From contig NZ_AP025461.1 in assembly GCF_024347315.1 (NCBI RefSeq), forward strand, positions 496,001 to 560,000: DNA of 64,000 nt. The letters are read 5' to 3'. The stretch comes from Vibrio atlanticus. Lineage in GTDB: Bacteria > Pseudomonadota > Gammaproteobacteria > Enterobacterales > Vibrionaceae. Both the position numbers and the translations under genes were made by a program. The notes beneath the pieces were generated by a model, which worked only from the letters and a program-made list of their open reading frames with translations, was not told where the DNA came from and did no database searches. Shown here in pieces: positions 39,953 to 51,148 of the stretch (position 1 is the first letter of the stretch; the number at the start of each line of letters is the position of its first letter).

Positions 39953-40967
39953 TGTTTCTCCTAATGGCTAACAGCATAAATGCGAAGAACATTGCCGCAG
40001 ACAGAGGCCAGACAAACCACTCTTGTTGTGGTCGCCAGATCTTAGTGGCATTCGTCACGGGCTCTAACTGGTTGATGGTGTCGTAAATCGTTGCCAGCTC
40101 TTTGCTGTCTCGCGCACGGAAGTATTGACCGCCAGTGCGTTTGGCGATTTCCATTAGAGTACGTTCATCCAAGTCTTGAGCAGTATTGACCTTACGAGTC
40201 ATGAAGAACTCTTTGACCATCATTTCACCCGCACCGACACCCACGGTGTAAATCGTCGCGTTGTATTTCTTTGCAATATCCGCGGCTTCAAGTGGATCTA
40301 ATACGCCAGCAGTATTGCTGCCGTCACTGAGTAGAATCATCACACGCTGAGGGGCGTCACTGTCGACAAAGGTTTTGGTGGCAAGGCCGATACCATCACC
40401 GATCGCAGTTTGAGTACCGATAAGCTTTAACACCGCTTGATTGAGCTGTTGTGAAAGCGTGTCTCTATCTAACGTCAGTGGCGTCTGCAAGTAGGCGTGA
40501 TCAGCAAATAGCACCAATCCGACTCGGTCCCCTTTTCGTCGCTCAATAAAGTCACTCAATACATGTTTCACCGCAGATAAGCGATCGATGTATTCGCCAT
40601 TGAATTGCATGTCTTCTTGGCTCATCGAGTAGGAGAGGTCGACAACCAACATCAAATCACGGTGTTTTGGCTGAAACTCAACCGGTTCACCGTACCAAAC
40701 TGGACGTGCCATGGCCGTCAACAATAAAAGCCAGATGATGACCGACAAAGCTTTGGGTAAGCGGCTGCTCGGCGTTTTGGTATTGCTGTCTTCTGGTAGA
40801 AATGGAAGCCTTAGGGCACTGCTTGATTCTGACCTTGGCGAGAACAAGTAAACAAGGATTGGCAATGGCGCGAGGAAAAACATCCACCACCAAACGAACT
40901 CGATGTTTAGTAAGCCCCAGCTTGGAAACATAGAGTTTAGTAAGTCAAAGCTTAAAAGATCAGTCAT
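39945..40967 (-). CDS. batA: BatA-like VWA membrane protein
   Basis: A 340-aa protein from ATG 40967, which has GAGG upstream; the open frame to 41018 overlaps the previous gene. Membrane segments at about 22-45 and 70-90, a VWA domain (about 100-290) with the metal-binding DLSYSMS at about 110, and a C-terminal segment (about 315-335). VWA domains bind partner proteins through a metal ion. Fourth gene of the operon; ends 8 bases inside the start of batBC. Confidence 0.87.
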
Positions 40968-41445
40968 AACGACCTCGCTTTGGAGGAAGGGCTTTACGAA
41001 GCCAGGTTTCGCAGTCATTAACCAATTGCTGTTGAGCCTTTTTCTGTTCGTCGTTCATTAGGGCTGCATTTTGATAGAGAGCTTGCTGCCATTGCGATTG
41101 TTTTGCGGCGAACAAAGGTTTTGCCAATTGCGCATCTAAGAACGTCAACCAATCATCACCAGATAAGCCTGCCACTTTTTCGCGTGGGAAATAGCTTAGT
41201 GCTGCCTGACGAACGATGTCTTGAGCTGCACTCGGAGACAAGGTATTTGAAGGCTGACTATCACGAAAGCAAGCAAGTGCTTCGTTCTTCGCGTATTGGT
41301 TCTTTTGTCTTTTGTTTACAATGAAAAATACTAAGGCGATCAGAACAATGGCCGTGATAATGATTAACCACCAACCCCATGCCAAAGGCCACCATGACGG
41401 TGCGCTTGGCGTAATAATAGGGCTCAAGTCGAGAGGTTGATTCAT
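40960..41445 (-). CDS. DUF4381 membrane protein
   Basis: A 161-aa protein from ATG 41445 (AGGAG seven bases upstream; upstream frame to 41487 not supported). One membrane segment at about 25-48 (WGWWLIIITAIVLIALVFFIV) and a charged cytoplasmic-type C-terminus. It matches DUF4381 proteins found between DUF58 and BatA in MoxR operons. Function unknown; overlaps both neighbours by a few bases. Confidence 0.83.
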   Translation of the reverse strand: MNQPLDLSPIITPSAPSWWPLAWGWWLIIITAIVLIALVFFIVNKRQKNQYAKNEALACFRDSQPSNTLSPSAAQDIVRQAALSYFPREKVAGLSGDDWLTFLDAQLAKPLFAAKQSQWQQALYQNAALMNDEQKKAQQQLVNDCETWLRKALPPKRGRYD

Positions 41446-42368
41446 GACTGAACTCCTGATACTTGGCTCATTAACGATTGCGCACAAGACAATGAACTGT
41501 ATGGGATCGCCAAAGAAAGGCTCATTTGCATAAGCTGTTGTTGCTTCTGATCAAATGCGTGACTGAGCTTTTCCTTTTCCTTGCTTGATGAAAAGTTAAA
41601 CCATTGCGTTTTATTGCCGTCGGTGATCTGTTTTGAACCTTTGAATGCAGTAACACCTTGCTCCAACGGGTCGTAAAAATGCACCAAGCGAACTCGATTA
41701 TGTCGACGTATTTGATTGATAAGTGAGTAATTACTTTCGTTATAACGAACAAAATCACTGAGCATAATGATATCGCTGCCTTTCGGGCAAAGCTGGTGAA
41801 GAGACTTCAGCCCATGCTCTAAGGTTGTGTCGCTGTGATTGTCTGGGTTGGTCAGCGCTGCGTTATTGATTTCTATGACTTTTTGCAGAATACGCAGTGG
41901 AGCGTGGTTGCTAGCACTGGGTTTAATCTCAATGATCTCTTGGCCAGTATCTATCACTGCGCCAATACGGTCTTTTTGAGCGACGGTTAACCAGCAAAGT
42001 TGGCTGGCAAAGTGCGCGAGTTGAACCGATTTAAGCAATAGGGTTGAGCCGAAAATCATACTGCTCGACAGATCTAAGAACAAAATCACAGGCTGTTCTC
42101 TTTCTTCAGAAAACAGTTTGGTGTGCGCCTTGCCTGTTCTCGCCGTGACGCGCCAATCAATGCTGCGGATATCGTCGCCCGCCTGATATTGACGAACCTC
42201 AGAGAAATTCATCCCGCGACCTTTACGATTGCTTTCGTGCTGGCCGTTAAGTTGCGACCACAGGCTCTTGGCTGGAGGCAACCAGCGAACAGACTGCGCT
42301 TTGTATTGCAGCAGTTCGTCCAGGTTTAACGTGACGCCGTCACTATGGTTGGGTAATTGATTCTTCAT
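41442..42368 (-). CDS. DUF58 protein
   Basis: A 308-aa soluble protein starting MKNQLPNHSDGVTLNLDELL. It has the DUF58 signature RGMNFSEVRQYQAGDDIRSIDWRVTARTGKAHTKLFSEERE near 45-85, followed by a VWA-like fold with DLSSSM near 90. DUF58 proteins accompany MoxR ATPases. ATG 42368 has AGGGA eight bases upstream. Second gene of the operon, starting 11 bases inside the MoxR gene end. Confidence 0.88.
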   Translation of the reverse strand: MKNQLPNHSDGVTLNLDELLQYKAQSVRWLPPAKSLWSQLNGQHESNRKGRGMNFSEVRQYQAGDDIRSIDWRVTARTGKAHTKLFSEEREQPVILFLDLSSSMIFGSTLLLKSVQLAHFASQLCWLTVAQKDRIGAVIDTGQEIIEIKPSASNHAPLRILQKVIEINNAALTNPDNHSDTTLEHGLKSLHQLCPKGSDIIMLSDFVRYNESNYSLINQIRRHNRVRLVHFYDPLEQGVTAFKGSKQITDGNKTQWFNFSSSKEKEKLSHAFDQKQQQLMQMSLSLAIPYSSLSCAQSLMSQVSGVQS

Positions 42369-42378
42369 GCGCGTATCC

Positions 42379-43335
42379 CTATGCGCTACCAACCAACGAG
42401 AGAAGGTGTGCGATCACTTGGTTTGCAGTGACCCCTTCGGCTTGTGCGTGGTAGCTACGAAGCAGGCGGTGACGCAGTACAGGGAATGCCATCGCTTGAA
42501 CATCTTGTGGAGTAACATAGTCGCGGCCAGCAAGCCAAGCGTGAGCGCGGGCACAACGGTCTAACGCGATGGTTGCACGCGGGCTAACACCCATGTCTAA
42601 CCATTGATCAAGCTGGTCGCTGTATTGCTTAGGTTGGCGCGTCGCCATTACCAATCTGATGATGTACTGCTCAATGGTGTCTGCCATGTGAATGTTGAGC
42701 ACTTCTTGGCGAGCTTCGAAGATAGTTTGTTGAGAAATAGGCTCTGGTTGAACTGGTTGATTGCCTTGAGCTTCGCCTCTGTTTAGGCGCAAAATCTCCA
42801 GCTCACTTTCCATGTCTGGATAAGCCACTTCTAAATGCAGCAAGAAACGGTCTAATTGAGCTTCTGGTAGCGGGTAAGTGCCTTCTTGCTCAATTGGGTT
42901 TTGCGTTGCCATTACCAAAAACAAATCGGGTAAGGCATAGGTTTTTCGTCCCGCCGTCACCTGCTTCTCAGCCATCGCTTCTAACATCGCGGCTTGCACT
43001 TTCGCAGGAGCACGGTTGATCTCATCCGCGAGAATTAACGAGTTAAAAATCGGGCCAGACTGGAAGGTGAACTCTCCCGTTTCTGGGCGAAATATATCGG
43101 TACCCGTTAAATCAGCAGGTAACAAATCTGGCGTGAATTGAATACGGTGGAAGTCTCCCTCGACACAGTCAGCCAATGATTTTACTGCGCGAGTTTTTGC
43201 TAGCCCGGGAGGCCCTTCAACGAGGATATGACCATCGGCCAAAAGGGCGATCATCAGCTGCTTAACGAGCTCTTTTTGACCAATGATTTGAGACTCTAGA
43301 TAGTTTTGAAGGACTTCGAAATTTGTTTTGTGCAT
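42379..43335 (-). CDS. MoxR-family AAA+ ATPase
   Basis: A 318-aa AAA+ ATPase with Walker A GPPGLAKT near 40, Walker B LILADEINRAP near 100, sensor 1 LVMATQNP near 140 and the GTYPLPEAQLDRF region. MoxR proteins act as chaperones for complexes with VWA proteins, often in metal insertion or envelope integrity. It leads the operon MoxR-DUF58-DUF4381-BatA-BatBC-BatD, in which all genes overlap or nearly touch, so a physical assembly is likely. Confidence 0.94.
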   Translation of the reverse strand: MHKTNFEVLQNYLESQIIGQKELVKQLMIALLADGHILVEGPPGLAKTRAVKSLADCVEGDFHRIQFTPDLLPADLTGTDIFRPETGEFTFQSGPIFNSLILADEINRAPAKVQAAMLEAMAEKQVTAGRKTYALPDLFLVMATQNPIEQEGTYPLPEAQLDRFLLHLEVAYPDMESELEILRLNRGEAQGNQPVQPEPISQQTIFEARQEVLNIHMADTIEQYIIRLVMATRQPKQYSDQLDQWLDMGVSPRATIALDRCARAHAWLAGRDYVTPQDVQAMAFPVLRHRLLRSYHAQAEGVTANQVIAHLLSLVGSA

Positions 43336-43795
43336 TTTGGACTCTCTGGGTATCCATTTGATTTTTATTTTGAGTATTGGTCACTGATTACTAGGAAAAA
43401 GTTCCAGTACGTTTGCGGAATTTATTTTTTCAAAATTGGAATTATTTACAAGAGGTTAACGAGAAAAAACATCAATCAGTAGTTTGTACCATACCAATCG
43501 ATTTTTATATATCAAAGCTTCAAGGCTCTGCCGTTGTGCGTTGTTAGTGAAACTTAATTACTCAGATAACTAAAACGAATAGTTAACTTTCGGTGCATTA
43601 ACCTTGCTAATTGTTTCCGCTAAAGAATAAAGGGTTTCGTCGTTTCACCATGTTACAAATTTTTGCGAAATACCTCTCTAGTTTGATGAGGTTTAGCCGA
43701 TACATGGTGGAGAGTGCACTACTGGTTTAAGTGCACCAAAAAAAATCCTGTTCAGGATATATAAATAACGAGCGATTCTTTTTAAAGGTCCAAAT
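43336..43795. other. Divergent spacer MoxR operon / chemoreceptor
   Basis: A 460-base spacer with no gene. A 7-bp inverted repeat GTGCACT (43714-43720) / AGTGCAC (43730-43736) precedes the chemoreceptor; it could be an operator or a leader hairpin. Confidence 0.5.
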
Positions 43796-45712
43796 ATGTT
43801 GAAAACTAACTCTCTGAGTATTAAACAAAAAGTTGTACTTGGAATTACCTTCGCAGTTCTTGCATCAACGGTGATTGTCGGTGCGATGGCGCAAAAGCAA
43901 GCAAGAGATGTTTTGAGTCATCGACTAGTCGATATTGAGCTTCCGGGAATGTTAGAGCGAATTAATGGTGAAATTGACCGTGAAGTCTCTCAGCTATTGT
44001 TAGCTGCAGAACAAATTGCTTCGAATGAATTCATTTCTGACGCTATCGAATCGACCGATCGCGATGCAGTGTTAGAGAACAAGTTGGTAAAACAATTGAA
44101 TAATGTTCGTAACCAATATCAGCTAAATGATGCCTCAGTAGCGAACCGTCAAACGGCCTACTACTGGAACCAAGATGGCTTCCTGCGTCAACTCAATCAA
44201 CAGCAAGATGGTTGGTTCTTTGGCTTTACACAATCAGGCCAGAAGACAATGGTCAGTATGTTCCAAGAAGCGACAGGTGAAGTAAAAATGTTCGCTAACT
44301 ACCAACAGCCTTCTGGTTTAGCGATGTCAGGCTTGTCGAAGTCGATGGGGGACATGGTAAGTCTACTTAATAGTTTTAAGATTGAAGATACAGGTTTTGT
44401 TTTCTTAACGAACAGCCAAGGTGATGTTCAAATTCACCGCGAACGCTCGCTTGGTGATTCATCACTTCAAAAACTTTACGGTCCTCAATCTAGTCAGTTG
44501 TTAAGCAAGTCAGGATTTAACTTGATTACAACGGAACATAAAGGACAAGAGTTGTTTGTCGCGAGTTTGTATGTGCCGTCAATGGATTGGTTCGTTGTTG
44601 GTGAAGTTCCGACGAGCGAAGTTTTTGCTGAGCTTGATGCAACGGCTAAACAGATGCTGATCATGACCGCTGTTGTAGCGTTAATTTTTATTCTGATGGG
44701 CGTGGTGCTAGCAAACAGTATTACTCAACCGATTAAACTTTTGGCTAAGCGATTCGGTGACCTTGGCGAAGGTGACGGTGACCTTGCTCAGCGTATCGAA
44801 GTGAAAGGCAACGATGAAATTGCACAGCTTTCAAAGGGCTTTAATGGATTCATCGAAAAGATTCACGAGTCGATGAAAGAGGTGTTTTCTACAAGCCAAG
44901 CACTTCAAGTCGCGGCTGAGAGTGTTTCTAATAAAGCACACATCACCCACGACAATAGCCAAGAACAACGAGATCAAACTCTTCAGGTAGTTGCAGCCAT
45001 TAACCAGATGGGTATGACAATCAGCGAGATTGCATCGAATGCGGCAACGGCTGCGGAAACGGCAACACAGGCTTCAGGCAATACTGAAGTAGGCCGATCT
45101 GTGGTAAATAAAGCAAAAGACGCGATCAGCCGTTTAGCGCAAGACATCGAAAGTACAGGTCAAGTGGTAGAGCAGTTAGCTTCAACGACTCAAGACATTG
45201 GCTCTATTTTGGGTGTAATTCGTGACATCTCTGAACAAACCAACCTACTTGCTCTGAACGCTGCTATTGAAGCTGCGCGTGCGGGTGAACAAGGTCGTGG
45301 TTTTGCCGTTGTAGCCGATGAGGTTCGTAACCTAGCAAGCCGTACCGCAGATTCTACGGAAGAGATTCAGAAGATGATCAACCAACTGCAAAGTGATGCT
45401 AAAGATGCCGTAACGGCGATGAGTGCAGGTAAAGTGATTACACTTGAAGGTGTATCGGCGTCGGATGAAGCGGTGGATGTACTGGGTGGTATTTCAGACC
45501 GTATCGTTGATATCACTGATCGTAACACTCAAGTGGCAACGGCAACGGAAGAGCAATCAACCGTAGTTCACACCATCAACCAGAACATTGAAGAGATCAA
45601 CGCAATCAACGAAGTGACGACTGGAACCGCAGAGCAGCTTGCTGAAGCGAGCCAAGAACTTCAACAGCTTTCTTCTCGTCTAGATAAGATGGTTGGCTCG
45701 TTTAAGCTTTAA
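43796..45712 (+). CDS. Methyl-accepting chemotaxis protein (Cache-type sensor)
   Basis: A 638-aa chemoreceptor: TM1 (about 12-30), a periplasmic region of about 250 residues that looks like a double Cache sensor ([16 protein letters not shown], then [12 protein letters not shown]), TM2 (about 282-303), HAMP (about 305-360) and a signalling hairpin with tip [29 protein letters not shown]. Ligand unknown, commonly amino or organic acids for Cache sensors. AAAGG precedes ATG 43796. Single gene with its own terminator. Confidence 0.93.
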   Translation: MLKTNSLSIKQKVVLGITFAVLASTVIVGAMAQKQARDVLSHRLVDIELPGMLERINGEIDREVSQLLLAAEQIASNEFISDAIESTDRDAVLENKLVKQLNNVRNQYQLNDASVANRQTAYYWNQDGFLRQLNQQQDGWFFGFTQSGQKTMVSMFQEATGEVKMFANYQQPSGLAMSGLSKSMGDMVSLLNSFKIEDTGFVFLTNSQGDVQIHRERSLGDSSLQKLYGPQSSQLLSKSGFNLITTEHKGQELFVASLYVPSMDWFVVGEVPTSEVFAELDATAKQMLIMTAVVALIFILMGVVLANSITQPIKLLAKRFGDLGEGDGDLAQRIEVKGNDEIAQLSKGFNGFIEKIHESMKEVFSTSQALQVAAESVSNKAHITHDNSQEQRDQTLQVVAAINQMGMTISEIASNAATAAETATQASGNTEVGRSVVNKAKDAISRLAQDIESTGQVVEQLASTTQDIGSILGVIRDISEQTNLLALNAAIEAARAGEQGRGFAVVADEVRNLASRTADSTEEIQKMINQLQSDAKDAVTAMSAGKVITLEGVSASDEAVDVLGGISDRIVDITDRNTQVATATEEQSTVVHTINQNIEEINAINEVTTGTAEQLAEASQELQQLSSRLDKMVGSFKL

Positions 45713-45742
45713 TAGCGGATAAACTTGCAACACTTACATTGG

Positions 45743-45777
45743 AGCCGGATTCATTTCACGTGAATCCGGCTTTTTTA
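45743..45777 (+). terminator. Terminator after Cache chemoreceptor
   Basis: AGCCGGATTCA (45743-45753) perfectly inverted at 45761-45771, followed by TTTTT. Confidence 0.93.
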
Positions 45778-45893
45778 CGTCTGATATGCTTGTTCGTTTG
45801 ATACGGCACTTTACGTTTGTTGGACAGTTTATGTTTGGTATGGCTTTTACGTCTGATGCTAATTGTTACGTTTGGTATCGCTTTTTACGTTGA
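45776..45893. repeat. Degenerate ~19-bp tandem repeats
   Basis: Five to six imperfect units built on TTTACGTTTGGTATGGC. Units vary in length by one or two bases and drift in sequence. Part of a 319-base spacer (45713-46031) that otherwise has only the terminator and the next gene's leader. Confidence 0.7.
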
Positions 45894-46031
45894 ACGTCGC
45901 CATTCAGACCGCAGTTCTGCATTTAAGCTGATGTTCACTTGATCTGGTTTCGGGCTTTGCACCTAATCGCCCTAGCATCATAGAGCGTAAATGAGTAAAA
46001 TCTCGCTAGGTTTAATATTTAGGTAAGTATC

Positions 46032-46232
46032 ATGAGCGATTTTGAAAAAGAACTAGAGCAGATGACTCAAGAGATGGGCGATGAGCCTGAAGTGAAACTT
46101 CCATCACTTGAAGAGCAAAAAGCGATCGTTGCTGAATTTAAGCGACTAGAAGCGGAAGGCAAACTGACACCTGAAGTGTTAGAACAGCATTTTGGCCAGT
46201 TCAATAAAACAAGTGATACGCCAATTCACTAA
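46032..46232 (+). CDS. Small acidic conserved-type protein, unknown function
   Basis: A 66-aa protein starting MSDFEKELEQMTQEMGDEPE, acidic at the N-terminus, with a likely helix (about 25-45) and no signal peptide or membrane part. AGGT lies before ATG 46032, and codon use fits the neighbours. A terminator follows, supporting a real single-gene unit. I do not recognise the family. Confidence 0.65.
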   Translation: MSDFEKELEQMTQEMGDEPEVKLPSLEEQKAIVAEFKRLEAEGKLTPEVLEQHFGQFNKTSDTPIH

Positions 46233-46308
46233 GTTATTTACTATGATTGGTATTAAAGTTGAGCAAGCCTATATCTTTATCGTTTAGATAGGATGGCTTT
46301 TAGCTCAA

Positions 46309-46342
46309 ACAGATAAAGGTCTAGCATTCGCTAGGCCTTTTT
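46309..46342 (+). terminator. Terminator after small acidic gene
   Basis: AAAGGTCTAGC and GCTAGGCCTTT pair around ATTC with one G-T pair, followed by a T-run. Confidence 0.85.
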
Positions 46343-46355
46343 TGTTTTTATACTG

Positions 46356-46411
46356 AACAGACAACAGACAACAGACAACAGACAACAGACAACAGACAAC
46401 AGACAACAGAC
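46356..46411. repeat. 7-bp AACAGAC tandem array
   Basis: Eight perfect copies of AACAGAC between the terminator of the small gene and the 3' end of malK. Highly regular, so likely variable in copy number. Confidence 0.97.
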
Positions 46412-46524
46412 AAAGCGCGATCTATTTAATGAAAGTAAAACTCGTTGTCAGAAAATGAGAAATCCCCCTTACAAGGTAAGAGGGATTCGATACGGGCAAG
46501 TTATATCCTAAAAAGACGAACCGA

Positions 46525-47637
46525 TTAGTCGGTGCCGTACTCTTTGTACAAGCGACGACATGCTCGACCATCGCTATGGAACAAGTGACAACGGTGTGCA
46601 GGAATACCAATCGCTAGCTTGTCACCAGACTCAATCGTCAACGTGTCTGGCTGGCGATAGATAACGTCAGCATCGGCACTGTCGAGGTTTAGGTAAACTT
46701 GTGTTTCGTTACCGAGCTTCTCGACCATCAACACATCAGCTTCAATCGTCGCATCACCTGTTTCAGCAGACAACAAGTGCTCAGGACGAACACCTAGAGA
46801 CATACGGTCACCAGCGTTGACAGTCGTGCCATCAACTGGGATCCAGAAAGTCATACCGTTTGAAAGTTGTACCAATACGCGTTCTGCTTCAGCTTGTTCG
46901 ATGTGAACCGACATAAAGTTCATTTTTGGTGAGCCAATAAAGCCAGCAACGAAACGGTTTTGAGGATAGTGGTAAAGATCAAGAGGTTTACCCACTTGAG
47001 AAACAAAACCACCATCAAGCACAACGATTTTATCCGCCATTGTCATCGCTTCAACTTGGTCGTGTGTTACATAAATCATGGTACAGCCCAGCTGACGCTG
47101 TAGCTTCGTGATTTGTGAACGCATTTGAACACGAAGTGCTGCATCCAGGTTAGATAGAGGCTCATCAAGTAGGAATACGTTTGGTTGAGAAACCAAAGTA
47201 CGACCAATCGCAACACGTTGACGTTGACCACCAGACAATGCTTTAGGTTGACGTTCAAGAAGGTGACCAAGCTGAAGGATTTCTGCAGCATGTTCTACAC
47301 GCTTGTCAATTTCAGCTTTATCGGCGTTTGCCAGTTTAAGACCAAAAGACATGTTGTCGTAGAGATTTAGGTGAGGGTAGAGCGCGTAAGATTGGAATAC
47401 CATACCTACACCACGTTTTGATGGCTCAACATCGTTCATGCGTTGTTCACCAATGTACAAATCACCAGACGTAATATCTTCTAGACCTGCGATACAGCGT
47501 AATAGCGTCGATTTACCACAACCTGATGGTCCAACGAATACTACGAACTCACCTTCGTTGATGTCTAAGGTTACGTCCTTAGAAATCTGTACATCACCAT
47601 ATGATTTATAAACGTTTTTTAACGTGACACTCGCCAT
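46525..47637 (-). CDS. malK: Maltose/maltodextrin ABC transporter ATPase
   Basis: A 370-aa ATPase of the maltose importer. ABC domain with Walker [10 protein letters not shown] near 36, signature LSGGQRQR near 134, Walker [13 protein letters not shown] near 155 and MalK-type TMADKIVVL, then a C-terminal regulatory OB domain (from about 240) that in E. coli binds MalT and enzyme IIA. AGGA precedes ATG 47637. Divergent from malEFG with shared upstream boxes, as in enteric mal regulons. The last residues ([10 protein letters not shown]) are normal. Confidence 0.95.
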   Translation of the reverse strand: MASVTLKNVYKSYGDVQISKDVTLDINEGEFVVFVGPSGCGKSTLLRCIAGLEDITSGDLYIGEQRMNDVEPSKRGVGMVFQSYALYPHLNLYDNMSFGLKLANADKAEIDKRVEHAAEILQLGHLLERQPKALSGGQRQRVAIGRTLVSQPNVFLLDEPLSNLDAALRVQMRSQITKLQRQLGCTMIYVTHDQVEAMTMADKIVVLDGGFVSQVGKPLDLYHYPQNRFVAGFIGSPKMNFMSVHIEQAEAERVLVQLSNGMTFWIPVDGTTVNAGDRMSLGVRPEHLLSAETGDATIEADVLMVEKLGNETQVYLNLDSADADVIYRQPDTLTIESGDKLAIGIPAHRCHLFHSDGRACRRLYKEYGTD

Positions 47638-47994
47638 CTAGCTTGTCCTCGATCGATCAAATTTTAAGTTTTACTGCTTATCATTATAAGGAATTTTTGG
47701 GTCAGCAGTAACTGTAGGAATTGGTAAGTATTGAGTGAGTAAGAAAAAAGTGGGTGGGACTTGAATTCTTTAACCAAGCCCACCCGTCATAGCCAAACTG
47801 GTGCCTATTTCCCCCACATCCAGCTAAATCTCCCCCGTGATTCAATCACAGATTTAGCTCGATGCTTAATAAAGACAACAGCGGGCAGTGAAGCCAACTA
47901 AATGAACAATGCGTCAACGCATAACATTCGCTGGTAAAGGGTTCTTACTATCCACTCTTGGATGAATGCAGTTTCGGTGAATTCGCGTAATGGT

Positions 47995-48042
47995 ACATCC
48001 TCCCAATAGAAAATTAACTAGGGGGAGTAGGAGGGGAGGAGT
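47995..48042. promoter_or_regulatory. Putative MalT boxes between malK and malE
   Basis: GGGGAGTAGG at 48022-48031 and GGGGAGGAGT at 48033-48042 nearly match GGGGA(G/T)GAGG, and an inverted GGGAGGATG lies at 47996-48004. Boxes on both strands fit control of divergent malK and malE, as in the enteric malEp-malKp region. Confidence 0.8.
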
Positions 48043-48099
48043 AGATAAAGGGGGTTATCTATAACTGGCGATCCAGTTCAAATAAATCCACCGCATAAC

Positions 48100-48115
48100 G
48101 GTGATGTGGATCACG
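48100..48115. promoter_or_regulatory. CRP-like site between malK and malE
   Basis: GGTGA, six bases, TCACG: a symmetric match to the CRP core. It lies between the MalT boxes and malE. Confidence 0.6.
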
Positions 48116-48302
48116 ATGAGTATCTACTTTGTGACTTCGCTCGCCAATCTTACCGGATGACGATCACGAAATTAGGCCATAATAGCTAGGGCGTAGTGGC
48201 TAGGATGATGAGCTGTCATTGATTTTCTCAGATCATAGCCTCCGAAAACTGGCTCGTCTTAATTGAATGCGCCCTACGTATAAATATAAAAAGGATATTG
48301 AC

Positions 48303-49487
48303 ATGAAAAACGCTCTAAGCGCTGTAGCTCTAGGCACAATCGTTGCTCTGGGTTCTTTTGGTGCAAACGCTGCTATCGAAGAAGGTCAACTAACTATTTG
48401 GGTTGGTGGCGACAAAGCTTATGAAGGAATGGCTGAAGTAGGTAAACGCTTTGAAGAAGATACTGGTGTTAAAGTAACCGTCGCTTTCCCTGACAAACTA
48501 GAAGAGAAATTCTCTCAGGTTGCAGCAGCTGGCGATGGCCCAGACATGATTTTCTACGCACACGACCGTTTTGGTGGTTTTGCAGAAGCCGGTCTTCTTG
48601 TTGATATCAAACCTTCTAAAGAAACTAAAGAAGGTATCGTAGACTTCGCATGGGATGCTGTTTCTTACGACGGTAAAACAATCGCTTACCCAGTTGCAGT
48701 TGAGTCAGTTTCTCTTATCTACAACAAAGCACTTGTCCCTAACCCACCTAAGTCTTGGGAAGAGATCCCTGCACTAAACGCTAAGCTTCAAAAAGATGGC
48801 AAGAAAGCAATCATGTGGCCTCTACGTGGTGGCGCTTACTTCACATGGCCTCTACTTGCAGCTGACGGCGGTTACGCGTTCAAGCAAACAGCGGAAGGTT
48901 ACGACATTAAAGATGCAGGCGTAGCGACTGACGGTGTTCAGAAGTCTCTAGGTTTCATTGAGAAGATGGTAAAAGACAAAGTTATTTCTGCGGATATGGA
49001 TTACTCAGTTGCTGAGTCTGAATTCGTAGCAGGTAACGTTGCAATGACAATTAACGGTCCTTGGGGCTGGGCAAACATCGAGAAAGCTGGCGTAGATTAC
49101 GGCGTAGCAACATTGCCTAAGTTCAACGGTAAAGCGTCTAAGCCATTCGTTGGTGTATGGGCTGGTGGTATCAGCACCGCTTCTCCAAACCGTGATCTAG
49201 CCGTTGAGTTTATGGAAAACTACCTACTAACTGATGAAGGTATGAAGAGCTTGAACGACGACAAGCCATTAGGTGCTGTTGCTCTTAACTCTTTCCAGCG
49301 TCAACTAGACAGCGACACTCGTATTGCAGCAACAATGGATAACGCGATGAACGGCGAAATCATGCCTAACATCCCTCAGTTCACAACATTCTGGTACAGC
49401 ATGGAAGAAGCTATTGGCAACGTAGTTGATAGCCGTCAATCAGTAGAGCAAGCACTAAAAGGTGCTGAAGCTCGAATGACTAAGTAA
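48303..49487 (+). CDS. malE: Maltose/maltodextrin periplasmic binding protein
   Basis: A 394-aa precursor from ATG 48303 (AAGGA upstream; the frame is open to 48267) with signal peptide [22 protein letters not shown]. The mature protein begins [19 protein letters not shown] and carries the MBP-like motifs [31 protein letters not shown] and [12 protein letters not shown]. It binds maltodextrins in the periplasm for MalFGK2. First gene of malEFG; strong codon bias fits high expression. Confidence 0.96.
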   Translation: MKNALSAVALGTIVALGSFGANAAIEEGQLTIWVGGDKAYEGMAEVGKRFEEDTGVKVTVAFPDKLEEKFSQVAAAGDGPDMIFYAHDRFGGFAEAGLLVDIKPSKETKEGIVDFAWDAVSYDGKTIAYPVAVESVSLIYNKALVPNPPKSWEEIPALNAKLQKDGKKAIMWPLRGGAYFTWPLLAADGGYAFKQTAEGYDIKDAGVATDGVQKSLGFIEKMVKDKVISADMDYSVAESEFVAGNVAMTINGPWGWANIEKAGVDYGVATLPKFNGKASKPFVGVWAGGISTASPNRDLAVEFMENYLLTDEGMKSLNDDKPLGAVALNSFQRQLDSDTRIAATMDNAMNGEIMPNIPQFTTFWYSMEEAIGNVVDSRQSVEQALKGAEARMTK

Positions 49488-49506
49488 CAACCAAGCACTA
49501 CCTTTT

Positions 49507-49528
49507 AAGGAGGGGGCAACCTCTCCTT
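49507..49528 (+). promoter_or_regulatory. Hairpin between malE and malF
   Basis: AAGGAG...CTCCTT inverted repeat followed by ACTTTTCTATTTTTA. Likely a partial terminator or mRNA stabiliser keeping MalE above MalF and MalG levels. Confidence 0.65.
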
Positions 49529-49565
49529 ACTTTTCTATTTTTATATCTCGTTAGCAGGTTCCTCT

Positions 49566-51137
49566 ATGCAGTCAGTTCAAGGTTCAGATGCGATCCCGGC
49601 ACCATCAAGCCTTCCAGGCAGTAAAAGCGTCTTCATCAAATGGGGGTTGCTTGGTAGTGTTGGCTTAATTAATGGCTACGCTACAATTTTAATGTATTCT
49701 CGCGGTGAGCTCGCATTTGCGCTGCTTACTGTGATTTTAACGGCTTTGGCTCTTTACATTTTTGGTAGTAAGAAAACTTACGCCCACCGTTATATTTACC
49801 CAGGTATTGCCGGAATGATTTTATTCATTCTTTTCCCACTGGCATACACCGTCGGGCTTGCGTTTACTAACTACAGCGCAAAAAACCAGCTCTCTCTAGA
49901 GCGCACTCAAACCGTTCTTTTAGACCGTTCATTCCAAAGCGGTGAAAGCTACCCATTTACTTTGTACAAAACAGATAACGGTCACCAGATCGTTGTGAAA
50001 GATGGCGACCAGCTGTTAGCAACTGATGTGTTTTCTCTGGAAGGCATGACATCAACAGAGATGGACCTATCTGCAATTGACTCTGTACAAGGTGAAAAAG
50101 AGAAGATCAAAGCGATCATCCAAAATCGCTCTGTGATCAGTGGTGTCGATTTCCATCTGCCAAATGGTGATGACATCCGCATGAGCGGCTTACGTAAATT
50201 TGCTGCCGTTGCACCGCTTTACACTCTTCAAGATGACGGGGAAACGTTATACAACAATGAATCTGGTGAAATATTGAAACCAAACATGGAAGTGGGTTTC
50301 TACCAACCGGTTGACGAGAAAGGTGAGTTTATCGGTAACACCATTTCTCCAGGATTTGTTGTAGACATTGGTACAGCCAACTTTGAACGTGTTTGGAAAG
50401 ATGACGGCATCAAAGAACCGTTTATCAGTATCTTTATTTGGACGGTTGTATTCTCCATTTGTACGGTAGCCTTCACACTTGCAATTGGTTTGGTTCTGGC
50501 AAACGTTGTGCAGTGGGAAGAGCTGAAAGGCCGTGCTGTGTATCGTGTTCTACTAATTTTGCCTTACGCCGTACCAGCATTTATCTCGATTCTTATCTTT
50601 AAGGGCCTATTCAACCAGAGCTTTGGTGAGATTAACATGGTGCTTGAGAGTATCTTTGGTTTAAGCCCAAACTGGTTCTCCGACCCGATCTTAGCGAAAA
50701 CCATGGTGTTGATTGTTAACACTTGGCTAGGCTTCCCTTACATGATGATTCTATGTATGGGTCTACTAAAAGCGATTCCTGAAGATTTGTACGAAGCGTC
50801 AGCAATCGATGGTGCTAACTTCCTTGATAACTTCAAGCGAATCACTTTTCCATTGATGATAAAACCGTTAACACCGCTATTGATTGCAGCGTTTGCCTTT
50901 AACTTCAATAACTTTGTCATGATTCAACTATTGACGAACGGTGGCCCGAACATGATTGGTACTTCTGAGCCAGCGGGTTACACAGACTTGCTTGTAAGCT
51001 ACACGTACCGAATTGCATTCGAAGGCGGTGGTGGTCAAGACTTTGGTCTAGCAAGTGCAATCGCAACGCTTATCTTCCTATTGGTTGGTGCCCTAGCGTT
51101 ACTAAACCTTCGTTTCACTAAATTGACTCAAGATTAA
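49566..51137 (+). CDS. malF: Maltose ABC transporter permease MalF
   Basis: A 523-aa permease. Three N-terminal membrane segments (about 25-45, 48-68, 78-97), a large periplasmic P2 loop (about 100-280) typical of MalF, then five helices with the EAA loop [22 protein letters not shown]. Forms the translocation path with MalG. Immediately upstream of malG (11-base gap). Confidence 0.95.
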   Translation: MQSVQGSDAIPAPSSLPGSKSVFIKWGLLGSVGLINGYATILMYSRGELAFALLTVILTALALYIFGSKKTYAHRYIYPGIAGMILFILFPLAYTVGLAFTNYSAKNQLSLERTQTVLLDRSFQSGESYPFTLYKTDNGHQIVVKDGDQLLATDVFSLEGMTSTEMDLSAIDSVQGEKEKIKAIIQNRSVISGVDFHLPNGDDIRMSGLRKFAAVAPLYTLQDDGETLYNNESGEILKPNMEVGFYQPVDEKGEFIGNTISPGFVVDIGTANFERVWKDDGIKEPFISIFIWTVVFSICTVAFTLAIGLVLANVVQWEELKGRAVYRVLLILPYAVPAFISILIFKGLFNQSFGEINMVLESIFGLSPNWFSDPILAKTMVLIVNTWLGFPYMMILCMGLLKAIPEDLYEASAIDGANFLDNFKRITFPLMIKPLTPLLIAAFAFNFNNFVMIQLLTNGGPNMIGTSEPAGYTDLLVSYTYRIAFEGGGGQDFGLASAIATLIFLLVGALALLNLRFTKLTQD

Positions 51138-51148
51138 GGAGCACGACA

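Larger units (their letters stand above)
47638..48302. other. malK-malE divergent intergenic region
   Basis: A 665-base spacer holding MalT-like boxes and a CRP-like site. No gene is seen. Its length is like the enteric divergent mal promoter region or somewhat longer. Confidence 0.7.

Noticed and set aside
46356..46411. CRISPR array
   Set aside because: Units are 7 bp with no spacers; the arrangement is head-to-tail without unique sequence.
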